From: Corallococcus sp. AS-1-6
GTDB taxonomy: Bacteria; Myxococcota; Myxococcia; Myxococcales; Myxococcaceae
DNA length: 64,000 nt
Assembly: GCF_020037015.1 (NCBI RefSeq)
Contig: NZ_JAIQDE010000015.1
Coordinates: 62,001-126,000, forward strand
Direction: 5' to 3'
Below are positions 51,112 to 59,942 of this stretch, piece after piece. Position 1 is the stretch's first letter. Each line of letters starts with the position of its first letter. Both the position numbers and the translations under genes were made by a program. The notes beneath the pieces were generated by a model. The model was not told the origin of the DNA and made no database searches. It worked only from the letters and a program-made list of their open reading frames with translations.

Positions 51112-51331
51112 GATCCGCGCTCCCGCTGAGGTGTGCACGTGTGTGCAGCTCGCGATGTTGATGGCGGCTGACGCACGTTTCCGGACCACAGGGGTGATCC
51201 AGGTTTCCACCGGGGGGTGGGGTGCACAGCCGGAGCCGGACAGTGCACCTTCACCGGCGATCAGGTTAGTGGCGGGCATGCAACTTCCGCCGGAGTGTTG
51301 GCGAGCAAGCGGATGACGTGTCGCGCAGCGG

Positions 51332-52069
51332 TCAACCCTTGCGGTCGGTTGTCGTCTGCTCGGCACGCAGGCTGATGGCGCGCTCCTGCTGGGCCTTCAG
51401 CTTGCGGAACTCCTTCACGACCTTGGCGGGGTAGCCGGCCATGAACTTCACCCGGTTCTCCTTCTTGGCCAGGATGCGCTTGGCCAGCCCGGGACCCGCG
51501 TTGTAGGCGACGAGCGCGCCCTCCACGGAGCCGAAGCGGTTGATGAGGTCCGCCAGGTACGCGGTGCCCAGGTTCACGTTCGTCTCGAAGTCGAAGAGGT
51601 TGGTGTGGCGGCCCAGCCGCCAGCCGGACTTCTCCGCCAGGTACTTGCCCGTGTCCGGCATCACCTGCATGAGGCCCATGGCGCCCACGCCGGACACCGC
51701 GTAGTTGTTGAAGGAGGACTCGCAGCGGATCAGCGCCACCACCAGCAGGGGATCCAGGTTGTTGCGCTCCGCCTCGCGCACGATGGCCACCGCCAGCCGG
51801 CGCTGCTGCCGCTCCGGGAGCCCGGAGGCGCGCACGGCCTCGGCCACGCCCATCTGCTCGGCGCGGAGGTAGTCCGCCTCGTCCTCGTACTGCTGCAGCC
51901 GGGCCAGGGCGGCCTTGAGCTGCGCGTCCTTCTCCGCCAGTTGCGCCCTCAGGGCCGCGACGTCCGGCGCTTCACCCTGGGCACCCACCGGCACCTGCAC
52001 CGGGAAAGCCACCGCGTCCGCCCCCACCAGCATCGCCGCCGCCACCATCGCCACCGTCCAACCCCGCAT
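51332..52069 (-). CDS. Lytic transglycosylase (SLT domain) with coiled-coil segment
   Basis: The 245-residue exported protein has a signal peptide (MVAAAMLVGADAVA), a coiled coil at about residues 35-75 (ALRAQLAEKDAQLKAALARL), and an SLT domain with catalytic Glu in IRCESSFNNYAVS, GAMGLMQVMP, and YNAGPG. It should cut peptidoglycan glycan strands with anhydro-end formation. It is small compared with Slt70 and nearer the MltC/E size. The ATG at 52069 follows GGGGAGGG. It is divergent from the 52-residue membrane-protein gene. Confidence 0.9.
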   Translation of the reverse strand: MRGWTVAMVAAAMLVGADAVAFPVQVPVGAQGEAPDVAALRAQLAEKDAQLKAALARLQQYEDEADYLRAEQMGVAEAVRASGLPERQQRRLAVAIVREAERNNLDPLLVVALIRCESSFNNYAVSGVGAMGLMQVMPDTGKYLAEKSGWRLGRHTNLFDFETNVNLGTAYLADLINRFGSVEGALVAYNAGPGLAKRILAKKENRVKFMAGYPAKVVKEFRKLKAQQERAISLRAEQTTTDRKG

Positions 52070-52242
52070 CTCGCCCTCCCCTGGCGCCCCAACCGCCCGC
52101 GCCCGCTGACTCGCCCACACCCAGCGGCTAAGCAGGCAACGTGCCAGCGTACGTGGCGTGCGCTGGCGGCCTTACGGATCCTTAAGAGAGGGGCTGAAAC
52201 GGGGCGGGCGCTGCCCACGGCAGCCGGAAAAAATGCCCGGGC

Positions 52243-52260
52243 TGGGAAGTTTGTTTCCCA
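52243..52260. promoter_or_regulatory. Inverted repeat in the divergent region 52070-52361
   Basis: TGGGAA and TTCCCA face each other across six bases, roughly midway between the divergent transglycosylase and small membrane-protein genes. This is a possible operator; nothing else regulatory was identified in this 292-nt gap. Confidence 0.3.
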
Positions 52261-52361
52261 ACCTGACCCTGCAGAAAGCTCCACCTGTTGCCGCGCCGCC
52301 TCCGCGTCCCTAGCTTGCGCCCGGTCTGACTTTCGGGGCCCTGCGTGGCGGGAGGCGTGGC

Positions 52362-52520
52362 GTGTACTGGACCATGGGCATCATCTTGATGGTGTTGTGG
52401 GTGATGGGGCTGATCACCGGTTCGACGGAGGGGCAGTGGGTGCACCTCCTCCTGGTGTTCTCGCTCATCGCGTTCGTGCTGGCCGTCGCGTCGCTGGGCC
52501 GCCGGCGGGGGCTGGCGTGA
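52362..52520 (+). CDS. Tiny two-helix membrane protein (lmo0937/DUF5670-like)
   Basis: The 52-residue product starts YWTMGIILMVLWVMGLITG after the initiator, then VHLLLVFSLIAFVLAVASLG and a basic RRRGLA end. Two TM helices in this spacing match the lmo0937-type small membrane proteins found across bacteria, often stress-linked, with no biochemical function known. The GTG start follows GGGAGGCGTGGC, an excellent SD. Its stop overlaps the GTG of the zinc-ribbon gene (GTGA at 52517-52520), so the two are translationally coupled. Confidence 0.8.
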   Translation: MYWTMGIILMVLWVMGLITGSTEGQWVHLLLVFSLIAFVLAVASLGRRRGLA

Positions 52521-53086
52521 ACCTGCCGGAGCTGGACATGGCGTGGCTGGAGCTGCCGCGGGACAAGGCGGGCTTCGTGCGGCGCGAATGTCCCCGGTGC
52601 CAGCGCTCCTTCAAGACGCGGCCCAGCCGCCACGACGCGGGGATGCTCCAGCGGCTGCTCGCGGGCTACTTCCCCTTCGAGAACCTCCACGAGGCGTACA
52701 CGGCGGAGGAGCTGCCCGCGTGGCACTGCCTGTACTGCGGCCACCGCGCGCTGCCGGACGCGTGGCTCACGCCGGAGCAGTCCGCGCACGTGGAGCAGAT
52801 GGCGCGCGCGTGGGCGAACCACGTGCGCTACGAGCAGTTGGCGTACGTGCAGCGCACGCTGTCCCAGAACCCGCGGCCCACCTTCGTCTCCGTGGCGCCG
52901 GAGCCGCTGCCCCGGCCGCTGCCTCCGGACGAGGAGATGCTGCGCCCGCTCCCCATGGTCTGCTGCGGCGAAGAGGTGCAGGCCCAGTGGGAGTGGGATC
53001 AGCCGCTGGTCTGTCCGCGCTGCGGCGCGCACCACGGCGGGCTCTCCGGCCGCCAGCAGGTGCACCTGGAGTTCGTGCGCGAGTAG
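52517..53086 (+). CDS. Zinc-ribbon protein coupled to the small membrane protein
   Basis: The 189-residue protein has cysteine pairs that suggest zinc ribbons: CPRC early paired with CLYCG near residue 75, and a late CCGEEV paired with CPRCGAHH. The middle is helical. No catalytic motif is visible and the function is unknown. The GTG start at 52517 is inferred from the overlap with the upstream stop; a long upstream in-frame extension lacks coding character. Confidence 0.75.
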   Translation: MNLPELDMAWLELPRDKAGFVRRECPRCQRSFKTRPSRHDAGMLQRLLAGYFPFENLHEAYTAEELPAWHCLYCGHRALPDAWLTPEQSAHVEQMARAWANHVRYEQLAYVQRTLSQNPRPTFVSVAPEPLPRPLPPDEEMLRPLPMVCCGEEVQAQWEWDQPLVCPRCGAHHGGLSGRQQVHLEFVRE

Positions 53087-53126
53087 TGGACGGGCAGGGC
53101 GCGCGGAGGGCAGGCTCCTCCGCGCG

Positions 53127-53780
53127 ATGAAGCCGTTCCCCCCGGTCCGGGTGCTGTGGCTGGCCCTGCTCCTGCTGGGGCCGGCCGCCGTCCACGCCCA
53201 TGAGGTGGAGGTCGCGCCCGGTGCGGTGGAAGGGTTCGCCGGCTGGGTGGGCGAGGGCATCCGCCACATCCTGGCCGGGGCGGATCATCTCCTGTTCCTC
53301 TTCGCCGTCCTGCTGGTGGGCGGCTCGCTCCGGCGGATCCTCCTGCTGGTGACGTCCTTCACCCTGGCGCACTCGCTGACCCTGGCGCTCACGGCCCTGG
53401 GCTGGCTGACGCTGGACGCGCGGGGCACGCGGTGGGCCGAGGCCGCGATCGCCGCGTCCATCCTCTACATGGCGCTGGAGAACCTGTTCCTGCGCCGGCA
53501 CGGACACCGCGCGGGGCTCACCTTCCTGTTCGGCCTGGTGCACGGGCTGGGCTTCGCGAGCGTGCTCGGAAACCTCGGGTTGGGGACGGGCGTGGTGCCG
53601 GCGCTCGTGGGCTTCAACCTGGGGGTGGAGGTGGGGCAGGCGGCGGTGGTGGCCTTCCTGGTTCCCGTGCTGCGAATCGTCCAGCGCAGGCCCCGGTTGC
53701 ACTCGAAGGTTGTGCGCCTGTCATCCATCTGCCTCGCGGGGGTGGGCCTATATTGGATGGTTGCTCGCGCGGTCGGTTGA
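53127..53780 (+). CDS. HupE/UreJ-family membrane protein
   Basis: The 217-residue protein has a signal peptide or first TM helix ending VHAH, then about five to six TM helices. The family hallmark is present: GIRHILAGADHLLFLFAVLL, then TLAHSLTLALTALG and FGLVHGLGFASVL. Conserved His and Asp inside helices would bind Ni or Co in family members that act as permeases; in the HupE/UreJ_2 branch the substrate is unproven. No urease or hydrogenase genes are nearby. It is transcribed in the same direction as the zinc-ribbon gene. Confidence 0.85.
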   Translation: MKPFPPVRVLWLALLLLGPAAVHAHEVEVAPGAVEGFAGWVGEGIRHILAGADHLLFLFAVLLVGGSLRRILLLVTSFTLAHSLTLALTALGWLTLDARGTRWAEAAIAASILYMALENLFLRRHGHRAGLTFLFGLVHGLGFASVLGNLGLGTGVVPALVGFNLGVEVGQAAVVAFLVPVLRIVQRRPRLHSKVVRLSSICLAGVGLYWMVARAVG

Positions 53781-53835
53781 ATTGCACCAACAGCGTTCCT
53801 AGCTTGCGTCTCACGAGGGTGGGGGAGGGACGCTG

Positions 53836-54309
53836 ATGGGAGCGAGGCATACCCGGCTGGCAGCCGCACTGGCCGCCGCGTGGGAAGCAGAAGTGGTGTC
53901 GGCCCGTCGTATGACGGGGCTGGCGGAGCGCATGAACGACGCGCGGGTCCGGGCGCGCCTGATGGTGCTGGCCGCCTTCTGCCGCGCCCATGCATCACGG
54001 CTCCTGGCCCGCCTGGCGGCGCTGGGGCGCGGGCCGCTGCCGGTGCCCCCAGAGGAGATCGATCTGGATCCGGACACGGTCCTGGAGCTGCGACGGGAGG
54101 GGGCCTTCGCCCGGGCGTCGGCCGCGCGCTATGAGACGACCGCGGAGATGGCGCGCCAGCACGCGGACCTGTCCTCCGCCTGGGTGTGCGAGCTGAACCG
54201 CACCGAGGAGCAGGACCGGGCCCGGGAGCTGCTCGCCCTGGCGGAAGGGGCCCTGGCGGCGGTGCGGCGGGGCGAGTCCCAGGCCGTCGCGGCGCCCGCG
54301 GATTCCTGA
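53836..54309 (+). CDS. Small helical protein, possibly a four-helix bundle
   Basis: The 157-residue Ala/Arg/Glu-rich protein is predicted almost wholly helical (AAALAAAWEAEVVSARRMTG, AFCRAHASRLLARLAAL). Spacing of helices and turns would suit a four-helix bundle such as a ferritin-like or DUF2383-like fold, but the metal-binding EXXH pairs of ferritins are not evident. The ATG is preceded by GGGAGGGACGCTG. The function is unknown. Confidence 0.6.
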   Translation: MGARHTRLAAALAAAWEAEVVSARRMTGLAERMNDARVRARLMVLAAFCRAHASRLLARLAALGRGPLPVPPEEIDLDPDTVLELRREGAFARASAARYETTAEMARQHADLSSAWVCELNRTEEQDRARELLALAEGALAAVRRGESQAVAAPADS

Positions 54310-54374
54310 GGCCGGAGGCCGGGGCCGGGCGCGGGAATGCGCTCGGCCGGTGACAGTCCTGGCGTCTTGGGCGT

Positions 54375-55157
54375 ATGAATCCGCCCATGGCGAAGGAGAG
54401 CTACAACGATCTCATCTTCCAGCTCGGCGACCTGGCCCGGGACGTCCTCCCGGGCAAGCCGAACTGCCCCCGCTCCATGGAACGCGTCTACCGCGCCGAA
54501 GAGGTGCTGGAGGCGCGCCGGGACGAGCTGGCGGCCCTGGAAGCGGAGATGAACGACGAGGACGTGGCCTATCAGGACTTCCTGGCCCAGCACGAGGACG
54601 AGTGCGCCGCCCAGAAGGAGATCACCGGCCGGTTCCAGAAGGCCGTGACGGCGGTGGAGGGCAAGGTGAAGGGGCTGCGCAAGACGCTGGCCACCCGCCG
54701 CGCCGACCTGCGCTACGCCATCGTGGGCCTGAAGAAGCTGGAGGCGAAGCTCGCGGACCTGGAGATGACCACCCAGGATCCGGTGAAGCTGGACGCCGCC
54801 AAGCAGAACCTCAAGAAGAACCGCATCGCCCAGATGCGCCTGGCCCGCGAGGTGGAGGACTGGGAGGCCCAACTGGCCACCGCCCTCACGCCCACCCCCG
54901 GCCAGCCCGGCGCGGCCGGCATCCTGGCGCACAAGCGCCTGATCGAGCTGGAGGACGCCGCGGAGGAGCAGAAGCAGCAGCACGACGCCCGCATGGCGGA
55001 GCTCGACCAGGCCATCGCCACCAAGGAGGAGGAGATCAAGGGCGCGGAAGATTATCTGGATCAGGCCCTGTTCCTCCTCGGCGAAGAGGTGTATGCCCAG
55101 CGCATCGCGGACGGGCAGTTGAACCCCTTCTACCCGCGGTTGGATGTCGCGCAGTGA
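54375..55157 (+). CDS. Coiled-coil protein of unknown function
   Basis: The 260-residue soluble protein is dominated by two long heptad-like helical regions (about 30-150 and 185-235), for example EEVLEARRDELAALEAEMND and AEEQKQQHDARMAELDQAIA. It has short capped ends and no enzymatic motif. It could be a structural or adaptor protein. The ATG at 54375 lacks a clear SD, and an ATG at 54387 is equally possible. It is followed by the rplC promoter region. Confidence 0.65.
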   Translation: MNPPMAKESYNDLIFQLGDLARDVLPGKPNCPRSMERVYRAEEVLEARRDELAALEAEMNDEDVAYQDFLAQHEDECAAQKEITGRFQKAVTAVEGKVKGLRKTLATRRADLRYAIVGLKKLEAKLADLEMTTQDPVKLDAAKQNLKKNRIAQMRLAREVEDWEAQLATALTPTPGQPGAAGILAHKRLIELEDAAEEQKQQHDARMAELDQAIATKEEEIKGAEDYLDQALFLLGEEVYAQRIADGQLNPFYPRLDVAQ

Positions 55158-55179
55158 GGGGTACGCCCACCCTTGGTGC

Positions 55180-55207
55180 TTGACGTAGGGGACGTGTTTG
55201 CTATCTT
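55180..55207 (+). promoter_or_regulatory. Sigma70-like promoter of rplC
   Basis: TTGACG (55180-55185) and TATCTT (55202-55207) are 16 nt apart. Transcription would start near 55214, leaving a leader of about 90 nt with a short hairpin (AGCGCCACGGGCGCT) just before the SD (GAGGA). Confidence 0.6.
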
Positions 55208-55305
55208 GCGCCGCTTCCTGGCGGCCGCGGGTACGCGTGTAGGCCAGTTCAGTTCATTGATTTCATTGGGCTTTCAGCGCCACGGGCGCTCGCTGTGAGG
55301 ACGAC

Positions 55306-55974
55306 GTGAAGGGTCTGATTGGCAAGAAGATCGGCATGACCCAGGTGTTCAACGACGAGGGCAACCTCGTTCCGGTGACGGTCATCGACGTCAACACCTG
55401 TCTGGTGGTCGGCAAGCGCACCCCGGAGAAGGATCAGTACTCCGCGGTGACCGTGGGCTTTGGCGCAATCCGCGAGAAGATCCTGAACAAGCCGCAGCTC
55501 GGCTTCTTCAAGAAGGCCAGCGCCACGCCGCGCCGCCACCTGCGCGAGTTCCGCGTCACGGCCGAGGAGGCCGCGGGCTTCAACGTGGGCGACGCCGTCA
55601 AGGCGGACATGTTCAACAAGGGCGAGCTGGTGGACGTCACCGGCGTGACCAAGGGCCGCGGCTTCTCCGGCGTCATGCGCCGCTGGAGCTTCAAGGGCTC
55701 GCAGACCAAGACGCACGGTACGCACGAGTACCAGCGTCACCCGGGCGCCATCGGTCAGCGTAAGACGCCGGGCCGTACGTACCCCAACAAGAAGATGCCG
55801 GGTCACTACGGCGTCGAGCGCGTCACCACGCAGAACCTGACCGTGGTGGACGTGGACGTGGAGAAGGGCCTGGTGCTCGTGAAGGGCGCGGTCCCCGGCC
55901 ACAACGACGGCATCGTCATCGTGCGCCCCTCCATCAAGGTGGCCATGCGCGCGCAGCACAAGGCCGCGAAGTAA
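55306..55974 (+). CDS. rplC: 50S ribosomal protein L3, encoded alone
   Basis: The 222-residue protein is a clear L3. It opens MKGLIGKKIGMTQVF, has FNVGDAVKADMF and TKGRGFSGVMRRW, and carries the central loop HPGAIGQRKTPGRTYP, then NKKMPGHYGVERVTTQNL and VKGAVPGHNDG. L3 is an early assembly protein near the peptidyl-transferase centre. The start is a GTG after GAGGACGAC. In most bacteria rplC lies in the S10 operon between rpsJ and rplD, but here the neighbours are a coiled-coil protein and an envelope operon. The gene has its own promoter and a downstream hairpin, so it seems monocistronic. Confidence 0.95.
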   Translation: MKGLIGKKIGMTQVFNDEGNLVPVTVIDVNTCLVVGKRTPEKDQYSAVTVGFGAIREKILNKPQLGFFKKASATPRRHLREFRVTAEEAAGFNVGDAVKADMFNKGELVDVTGVTKGRGFSGVMRRWSFKGSQTKTHGTHEYQRHPGAIGQRKTPGRTYPNKKMPGHYGVERVTTQNLTVVDVDVEKGLVLVKGAVPGHNDGIVIVRPSIKVAMRAQHKAAK

Positions 55975-55992
55975 TTCGCAGCCGCTGACGCC

Positions 55993-56014
55993 GGGGCGCT
56001 TCACACCGCGCCCC
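55993..56014 (+). terminator. Hairpin after rplC
   Basis: GGGGCGC (55993-55999) pairs perfectly with GCGCCCC (56008-56014) around an eight-base loop, 18 nt after the rplC stop. The T-run is absent (ATTCAA), so termination would be weak or factor-assisted. Confidence 0.5.
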
Positions 56015-56313
56015 ATTCAACGCCTCGCTTCGGGCACCTTCGGGTGGCCGGGCGGGGCGTTCGTCGTTTCCGGGCACGGTGTGTTTCGCGCGTCGCGCGC
56101 GGGGCCTCGAGGCCTCGCATCCGCGTGGAAACGTTGAGTGCTGGTCGCCCTGGGGGCAAAGGGCGAAAACTTTACCGACTGCCGCTGGGATCCGCTTGCG
56201 GTGAATGGGCGCCGTGCTCACATCGCTGTCCCACGCCGGAGCCTCGCCGTCCAAGCAGACGGGTCGCCTTTTCCGGATCACCCAACGGCCCACCCCCGGG
56301 CCGGGCAGGAGAT
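56015..56313 (+). other. Upstream region of the Nfs-like operon (gap 55975-56313, 339 nt)
   Basis: No gene is supported here. The stretch probably contains the operon promoter. I found no confident sigma70 or sigma54 element; TGGGATCCGCTTGC near 56187 resembles a -24/-12 promoter but its spacing is one base short. A short SD (AGGAG) lies next to the ATG at 56314. Confidence 0.4.
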
Positions 56314-57132
56314 ATGAACGCACGCACGCTTCGCGTCTTCGCCGCGCTGAGCCTCTCGCTGACGGCGCTCGGCGCCGCCGCACAGGAAGACGGCGTCCTG
56401 GACTCGGCGGTCGTCCGCAACCGGCTCTACAAGCCCGCGGGCCATCCGGAGCTGTCCCTGTCCGTGGGCCTGCCCGTGCAGACGCACCTGACGGCGCACT
56501 ACTTCTTCGACGTCGGGCTGGCCTACAACCTGTTCGACACGTTCGCGCTGGAGGCGCGCGCGGGCTACGCCGTCAGCCGCCACACGGGCTTGGCGCGCTC
56601 CATCTCCGAGTCCTTCCTGGACCGCGAGGACAAGCGCGTCACGGACGAGCTGGAGGACATGTGGCGGATGAACCTGCACAGCGTCGTCGGCGCCCGGTGG
56701 GCTCCCATCTACGGGAAGATCTCCCTGGTCGCGGACATCCCGGTGCACTTCCAGACGTACCTGTGGGCGGGCGGCGGCCTCACCAACCTGAAGCGCCAGT
56801 CCGTCATCCAGTGCACCCAGGTCGTGGACCGGGCCGCGGGCGTCTGTGACAACCGCACGGCCGTGGATGACCGGGGCAGCGCCACGGAGAACTACTGGGT
56901 GAAGGAGTCGCGCGTGGCGCCGGTGGTGTCCGCCGCGCTGGGCTTCCGCTTCTTCATCAATGAGCAGCACGGCATCCGGCTGGAGCTGCGCGACTGGATC
57001 TTCAAGGACAGCTACCGCGTGAACCTGCTGCGCGACGACTGGGAGGCTGGCCGGACCACCGGTGAGCCCGCCAGCAGCCCGGGCCTCACGCACCTGGTGC
57101 AGTTCGACCTCGGCTACACCTTCACTTTCTGA
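56314..57132 (+). CDS. nfsA: Outer-membrane beta-barrel protein, NfsA/GltA-like
   Basis: The 272-residue protein has a signal peptide (first 23 residues, ending GAAAQ) and alternating beta-strands typical of a small barrel (HYFFDVGLAYNLFDTFALEA), ending in an aromatic strand FDLGYTFTF. I recognise the myxobacterial outer-membrane barrel family that includes NfsA and GltA. It is the first of five adjacent genes in the order barrel, barrel, TPR, giant TPR, lipoprotein, which matches nfsA-E (contiguous) rather than glt, which in Myxococcus xanthus is split into two loci. In M. xanthus Nfs is needed to build the polysaccharide spore coat. The identity is inferred from order and type. Confidence 0.7.
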   Translation: MNARTLRVFAALSLSLTALGAAAQEDGVLDSAVVRNRLYKPAGHPELSLSVGLPVQTHLTAHYFFDVGLAYNLFDTFALEARAGYAVSRHTGLARSISESFLDREDKRVTDELEDMWRMNLHSVVGARWAPIYGKISLVADIPVHFQTYLWAGGGLTNLKRQSVIQCTQVVDRAAGVCDNRTAVDDRGSATENYWVKESRVAPVVSAALGFRFFINEQHGIRLELRDWIFKDSYRVNLLRDDWEAGRTTGEPASSPGLTHLVQFDLGYTFTF

Positions 57133-57141
57133 CCCCTTCCT

Positions 57142-58344
57142 ATGCGACCCTTCCGTTCCATCGCGCTCCTCGTTGCCGCGGTGCCTGCCCTCGCGTTCGC
57201 GCAAGGCGCCTCTCCGGCGCAGCCGCCGGCCGCTCCGGGTCCGGATGCGACCGCGCCGGCCCCTCCTTCACCGGCCGAGCCGCCGGAGCGCCAGCGCACC
57301 GAGCGCGACGCGCCGGCCGTGCCCCAGTCCCAGCCCGAAGCCGCGCCGGCCACGCCGTCCGCGCCCGCCGTCACGGAGGAGGACGACGCGGACCGCGCCC
57401 AGGCGCCGGAGGCCCAGGCGCCGGCCGCCACGCAGCCCACGGACGCGCCGGTGCTGGACACCCATGAAGCGCCGCGCACCACGGACGCGCAGCAGCAGCG
57501 GCTGGTGAATGGCGCGCCGCTCTACAACCCGAACGTCAACGTCCACATCGTCCAGAAGAAGCGCTTCGCGGACGAGGGCAAGCACGAGCTGGTGCTGTAT
57601 CCCGCCGCCGTGCAGGTGAACGGCAAGTTCACCAACCACGTGGGCACCGCGCTCAGCTACGTCTACCACCTGCAGGAGAACTTCGCCCTCCAGGTGGGCG
57701 GCCAGTACAACTGGTACTCCGACGAGAGCGACTTCAACCTGGAGCTCATCGACAAGGTGCGCGAGCAGGCCCAGGCCGCGTCGTCGCTGCTGCTCCAGTG
57801 GGGCGCGCACGCGGGCGTCGAAGTGACGCCGCTCTACGGCAAGTTCGCCTTCTTCAACAACTCGCTGGCGCAGTTCAGCGTGGTGCTCTCGGGCGGCGCG
57901 GGCATTGGCAAGACGCGCCACCTCATCCGCCCGGAGGTGGCCAACGAGGTGGACGGGCAGACGTACCAGGTGCCCGCGCGCTTCGGCGACACGGGCAACA
58001 AGTTCCTGGGGGAGGTGGGCGGCGGCTTCCGCGTGCAGTTCGGCGAGCACTACGCCCTGCGCCTGGAGGTGCGCGACCTCATCTACACCGCGCGCGTGGA
58101 CCGGGTGGATGGCTGCAACCTGGCGGACTTCGAGGCGCTGGAGGCCGCGCGCGCCGCCAACCAGCCCTTCGACGGCCTCAACCTGAGCGGCGGCTGCAAG
58201 GTGTCCAAGTTCGACGGCGTGGACCCGAAGACGAAGAAGAACTACCGCGAGGACATCATCCTCGGGAGGGACCTCGTCGCCGAGCCTTCGTCGGACGTCC
58301 TCAACAACGTCAGCTTCTACGCTGGCTTCTCGGTGCTCTTCTAG
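57142..58344 (+). CDS. nfsB: Outer-membrane beta-barrel protein with Pro/Ala-rich N-terminus, NfsB/GltB-like
   Basis: The 400-residue protein has a signal peptide ending ALAFAQ, then about 110 residues rich in Pro, Ala, Glu and Thr that should be disordered in the periplasm. The C-terminal 270 residues form a beta-barrel related to that of the upstream gene (HVGTALSYVYHLQENFALQV) and end in the aromatic strand FYAGFSVLF. The gap to nfsA is 9 nt and to nfsC 2 nt, a tight operon. Two non-identical barrels side by side are characteristic of nfsAB and gltAB. Confidence 0.7.
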   Translation: MRPFRSIALLVAAVPALAFAQGASPAQPPAAPGPDATAPAPPSPAEPPERQRTERDAPAVPQSQPEAAPATPSAPAVTEEDDADRAQAPEAQAPAATQPTDAPVLDTHEAPRTTDAQQQRLVNGAPLYNPNVNVHIVQKKRFADEGKHELVLYPAAVQVNGKFTNHVGTALSYVYHLQENFALQVGGQYNWYSDESDFNLELIDKVREQAQAASSLLLQWGAHAGVEVTPLYGKFAFFNNSLAQFSVVLSGGAGIGKTRHLIRPEVANEVDGQTYQVPARFGDTGNKFLGEVGGGFRVQFGEHYALRLEVRDLIYTARVDRVDGCNLADFEALEAARAANQPFDGLNLSGGCKVSKFDGVDPKTKKNYREDIILGRDLVAEPSSDVLNNVSFYAGFSVLF

Positions 58345-58346
58345 CC

Positions 58347-59885
58347 ATGTCCCGACTGCTCCGACTCCTCGTCGTCCTCGGGCCCCTCGCCGTGCCCTCG
58401 GTGGCCCTCGCCCAGCAGGACGTGGGCACCTACAACCGCGCGCTGTCCGCCTTCAACGAAGGCAAGCTGGACACCGCCGCCCCCCTCTTCGCGCGGCTGG
58501 CGGAAGGGGAGGACCCGGACCTGAAGGGCAAGGCCGAGTTCTACCTGGCGCAGACCTTCGCCAGGAAGGACCTGCCCGTCGCGGCCTTCATCTCCTACGC
58601 GGCCATCGTCAACGCCGGCCCCAAGCACCCCTCGTACCTCAAGGCCATCGAGGGGCTGGTGGACATGCAGCAGCGGCTGGATGAGCAGAACCTCATCCCC
58701 AGCATCCTCAACCAAGCCTACACCGACGAGGTGCGCGACCAGTGGGTCACGCTGCCCAAGGAGGTGCTGGCGCGCATCAACTACCTGGTCGGCACCGCCA
58801 GCCAGCGCCGCATGCGCTTCGAGGAGTCCCGCGCGCTGCTGGAGGCCGTCCCCGCCGACAGCCGCGTCTACGCGAAGGCCCGCTACCTCCTGGGCACCGT
58901 GCTCGCGGACCCGCGCTTCCCGGGCCGCCCCGGGGAGGGGGACACGCTGGACAAGGAGGCCATCGCCGCCTTCCAGGCCGTGCTCCACACGAAGGAGCCG
59001 CAGGTGGAGCTGCCGGAGACGCGCGAGCTGGCGCTCCTGGCCCTGGGCCGCGTGCACTACCGCCGCGGTGAGTACGCGGACGCGGTGAAGGCGTACGAGG
59101 GCGTGCCCCGCTACGCGCGCTTCTGGGACCAGGCCCTGTTCGAGAACGGCTTCGCCCGGTTCCAGAACGAGGACTTCGGCGGCGCGCTGGGCAGCCTCCA
59201 GGCGCTGCACGCGCCGCAGTTCGAGGGCGCCTTCCAGCCCGAGTCGTGGATCCTCAAGGCCACCGTCTATTACTACTCGTGCCTCTACGACGAGGTGAAG
59301 ACGACGCTCGCCGCGTTCGACGAGCGCTACGGCCCCATGGCGAAGCAACTGGAGCCCTTCACCGGCGAGGACGTGGCGCCCATCAACGCCTTCAACCTGG
59401 TGGCCTCCGAGAACCGCCGCCTGCCGCGCGCCGTCTACCTGTGGATCCGCAACAACGAGCGCATCCGTGAAGTGATGCGGACCCTGTCGCGCGTGGACCA
59501 GGAGAAGCGCGCCATCAGCGAGGGCCCGTGGCGGGGGACGCCGTTCGCCGCGCAGACGGTGGCGTCGCTCGAGGACATCCGCACCACGCTGCTCCAGGTG
59601 GGCGGCACGCTCGCGAAGAACCGCATCCAGGAGGCCGCGGACAACCTCCGCACCTTCTCCGACCAGGCGGAGATCATCCGCGTGCAGACGGCGCTGGATG
59701 AGAAGGACCTCTTCTCCGAGGGCGTGGACCAGAAGGCGCTGCTCTCCCGCCAGTCGCTCTACCGCCCGAAGATGCCCGGCGCGGACTACAACTACTGGCG
59801 CTTCCAGGGCGAGTTCTGGATCGACGAGATCGGCTACTACCAGTACACGCTCAAGCGGGGCTGCCCCGCCCGCCAGGAGAAGTAG
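58347..59885 (+). CDS. nfsC: Periplasmic TPR protein, NfsC/GltC-like
   Basis: The 512-residue protein has a signal peptide (LLRLLVVLGPLAVPSVALAQ) and TPR-like helical pairs through most of its length (GKAEFYLAQTFARKDLPVAA, ARYLLGTVLADPRF, LALLALGRVHYRRGEYADAV). It has no enzymatic motif. In the glt and nfs systems the third gene encodes a TPR protein associated with the outer-membrane barrels. The 273 nt to the next gene is the longest gap inside the operon. Confidence 0.7.
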   Translation: MSRLLRLLVVLGPLAVPSVALAQQDVGTYNRALSAFNEGKLDTAAPLFARLAEGEDPDLKGKAEFYLAQTFARKDLPVAAFISYAAIVNAGPKHPSYLKAIEGLVDMQQRLDEQNLIPSILNQAYTDEVRDQWVTLPKEVLARINYLVGTASQRRMRFEESRALLEAVPADSRVYAKARYLLGTVLADPRFPGRPGEGDTLDKEAIAAFQAVLHTKEPQVELPETRELALLALGRVHYRRGEYADAVKAYEGVPRYARFWDQALFENGFARFQNEDFGGALGSLQALHAPQFEGAFQPESWILKATVYYYSCLYDEVKTTLAAFDERYGPMAKQLEPFTGEDVAPINAFNLVASENRRLPRAVYLWIRNNERIREVMRTLSRVDQEKRAISEGPWRGTPFAAQTVASLEDIRTTLLQVGGTLAKNRIQEAADNLRTFSDQAEIIRVQTALDEKDLFSEGVDQKALLSRQSLYRPKMPGADYNYWRFQGEFWIDEIGYYQYTLKRGCPARQEK

Positions 59886-59942
59886 GCAGGGCAGTAGGCA
59901 AGTAGGCCCCGGGCGCACCCGGCCAGCGTGAGCAGCGCGACC

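Noticed and set aside
56187..56200. Sigma54-like -24/-12 element upstream of the Nfs-like operon
   Set aside because: The GG to GC distance is one base too short, and sigma54 spacing is strict.
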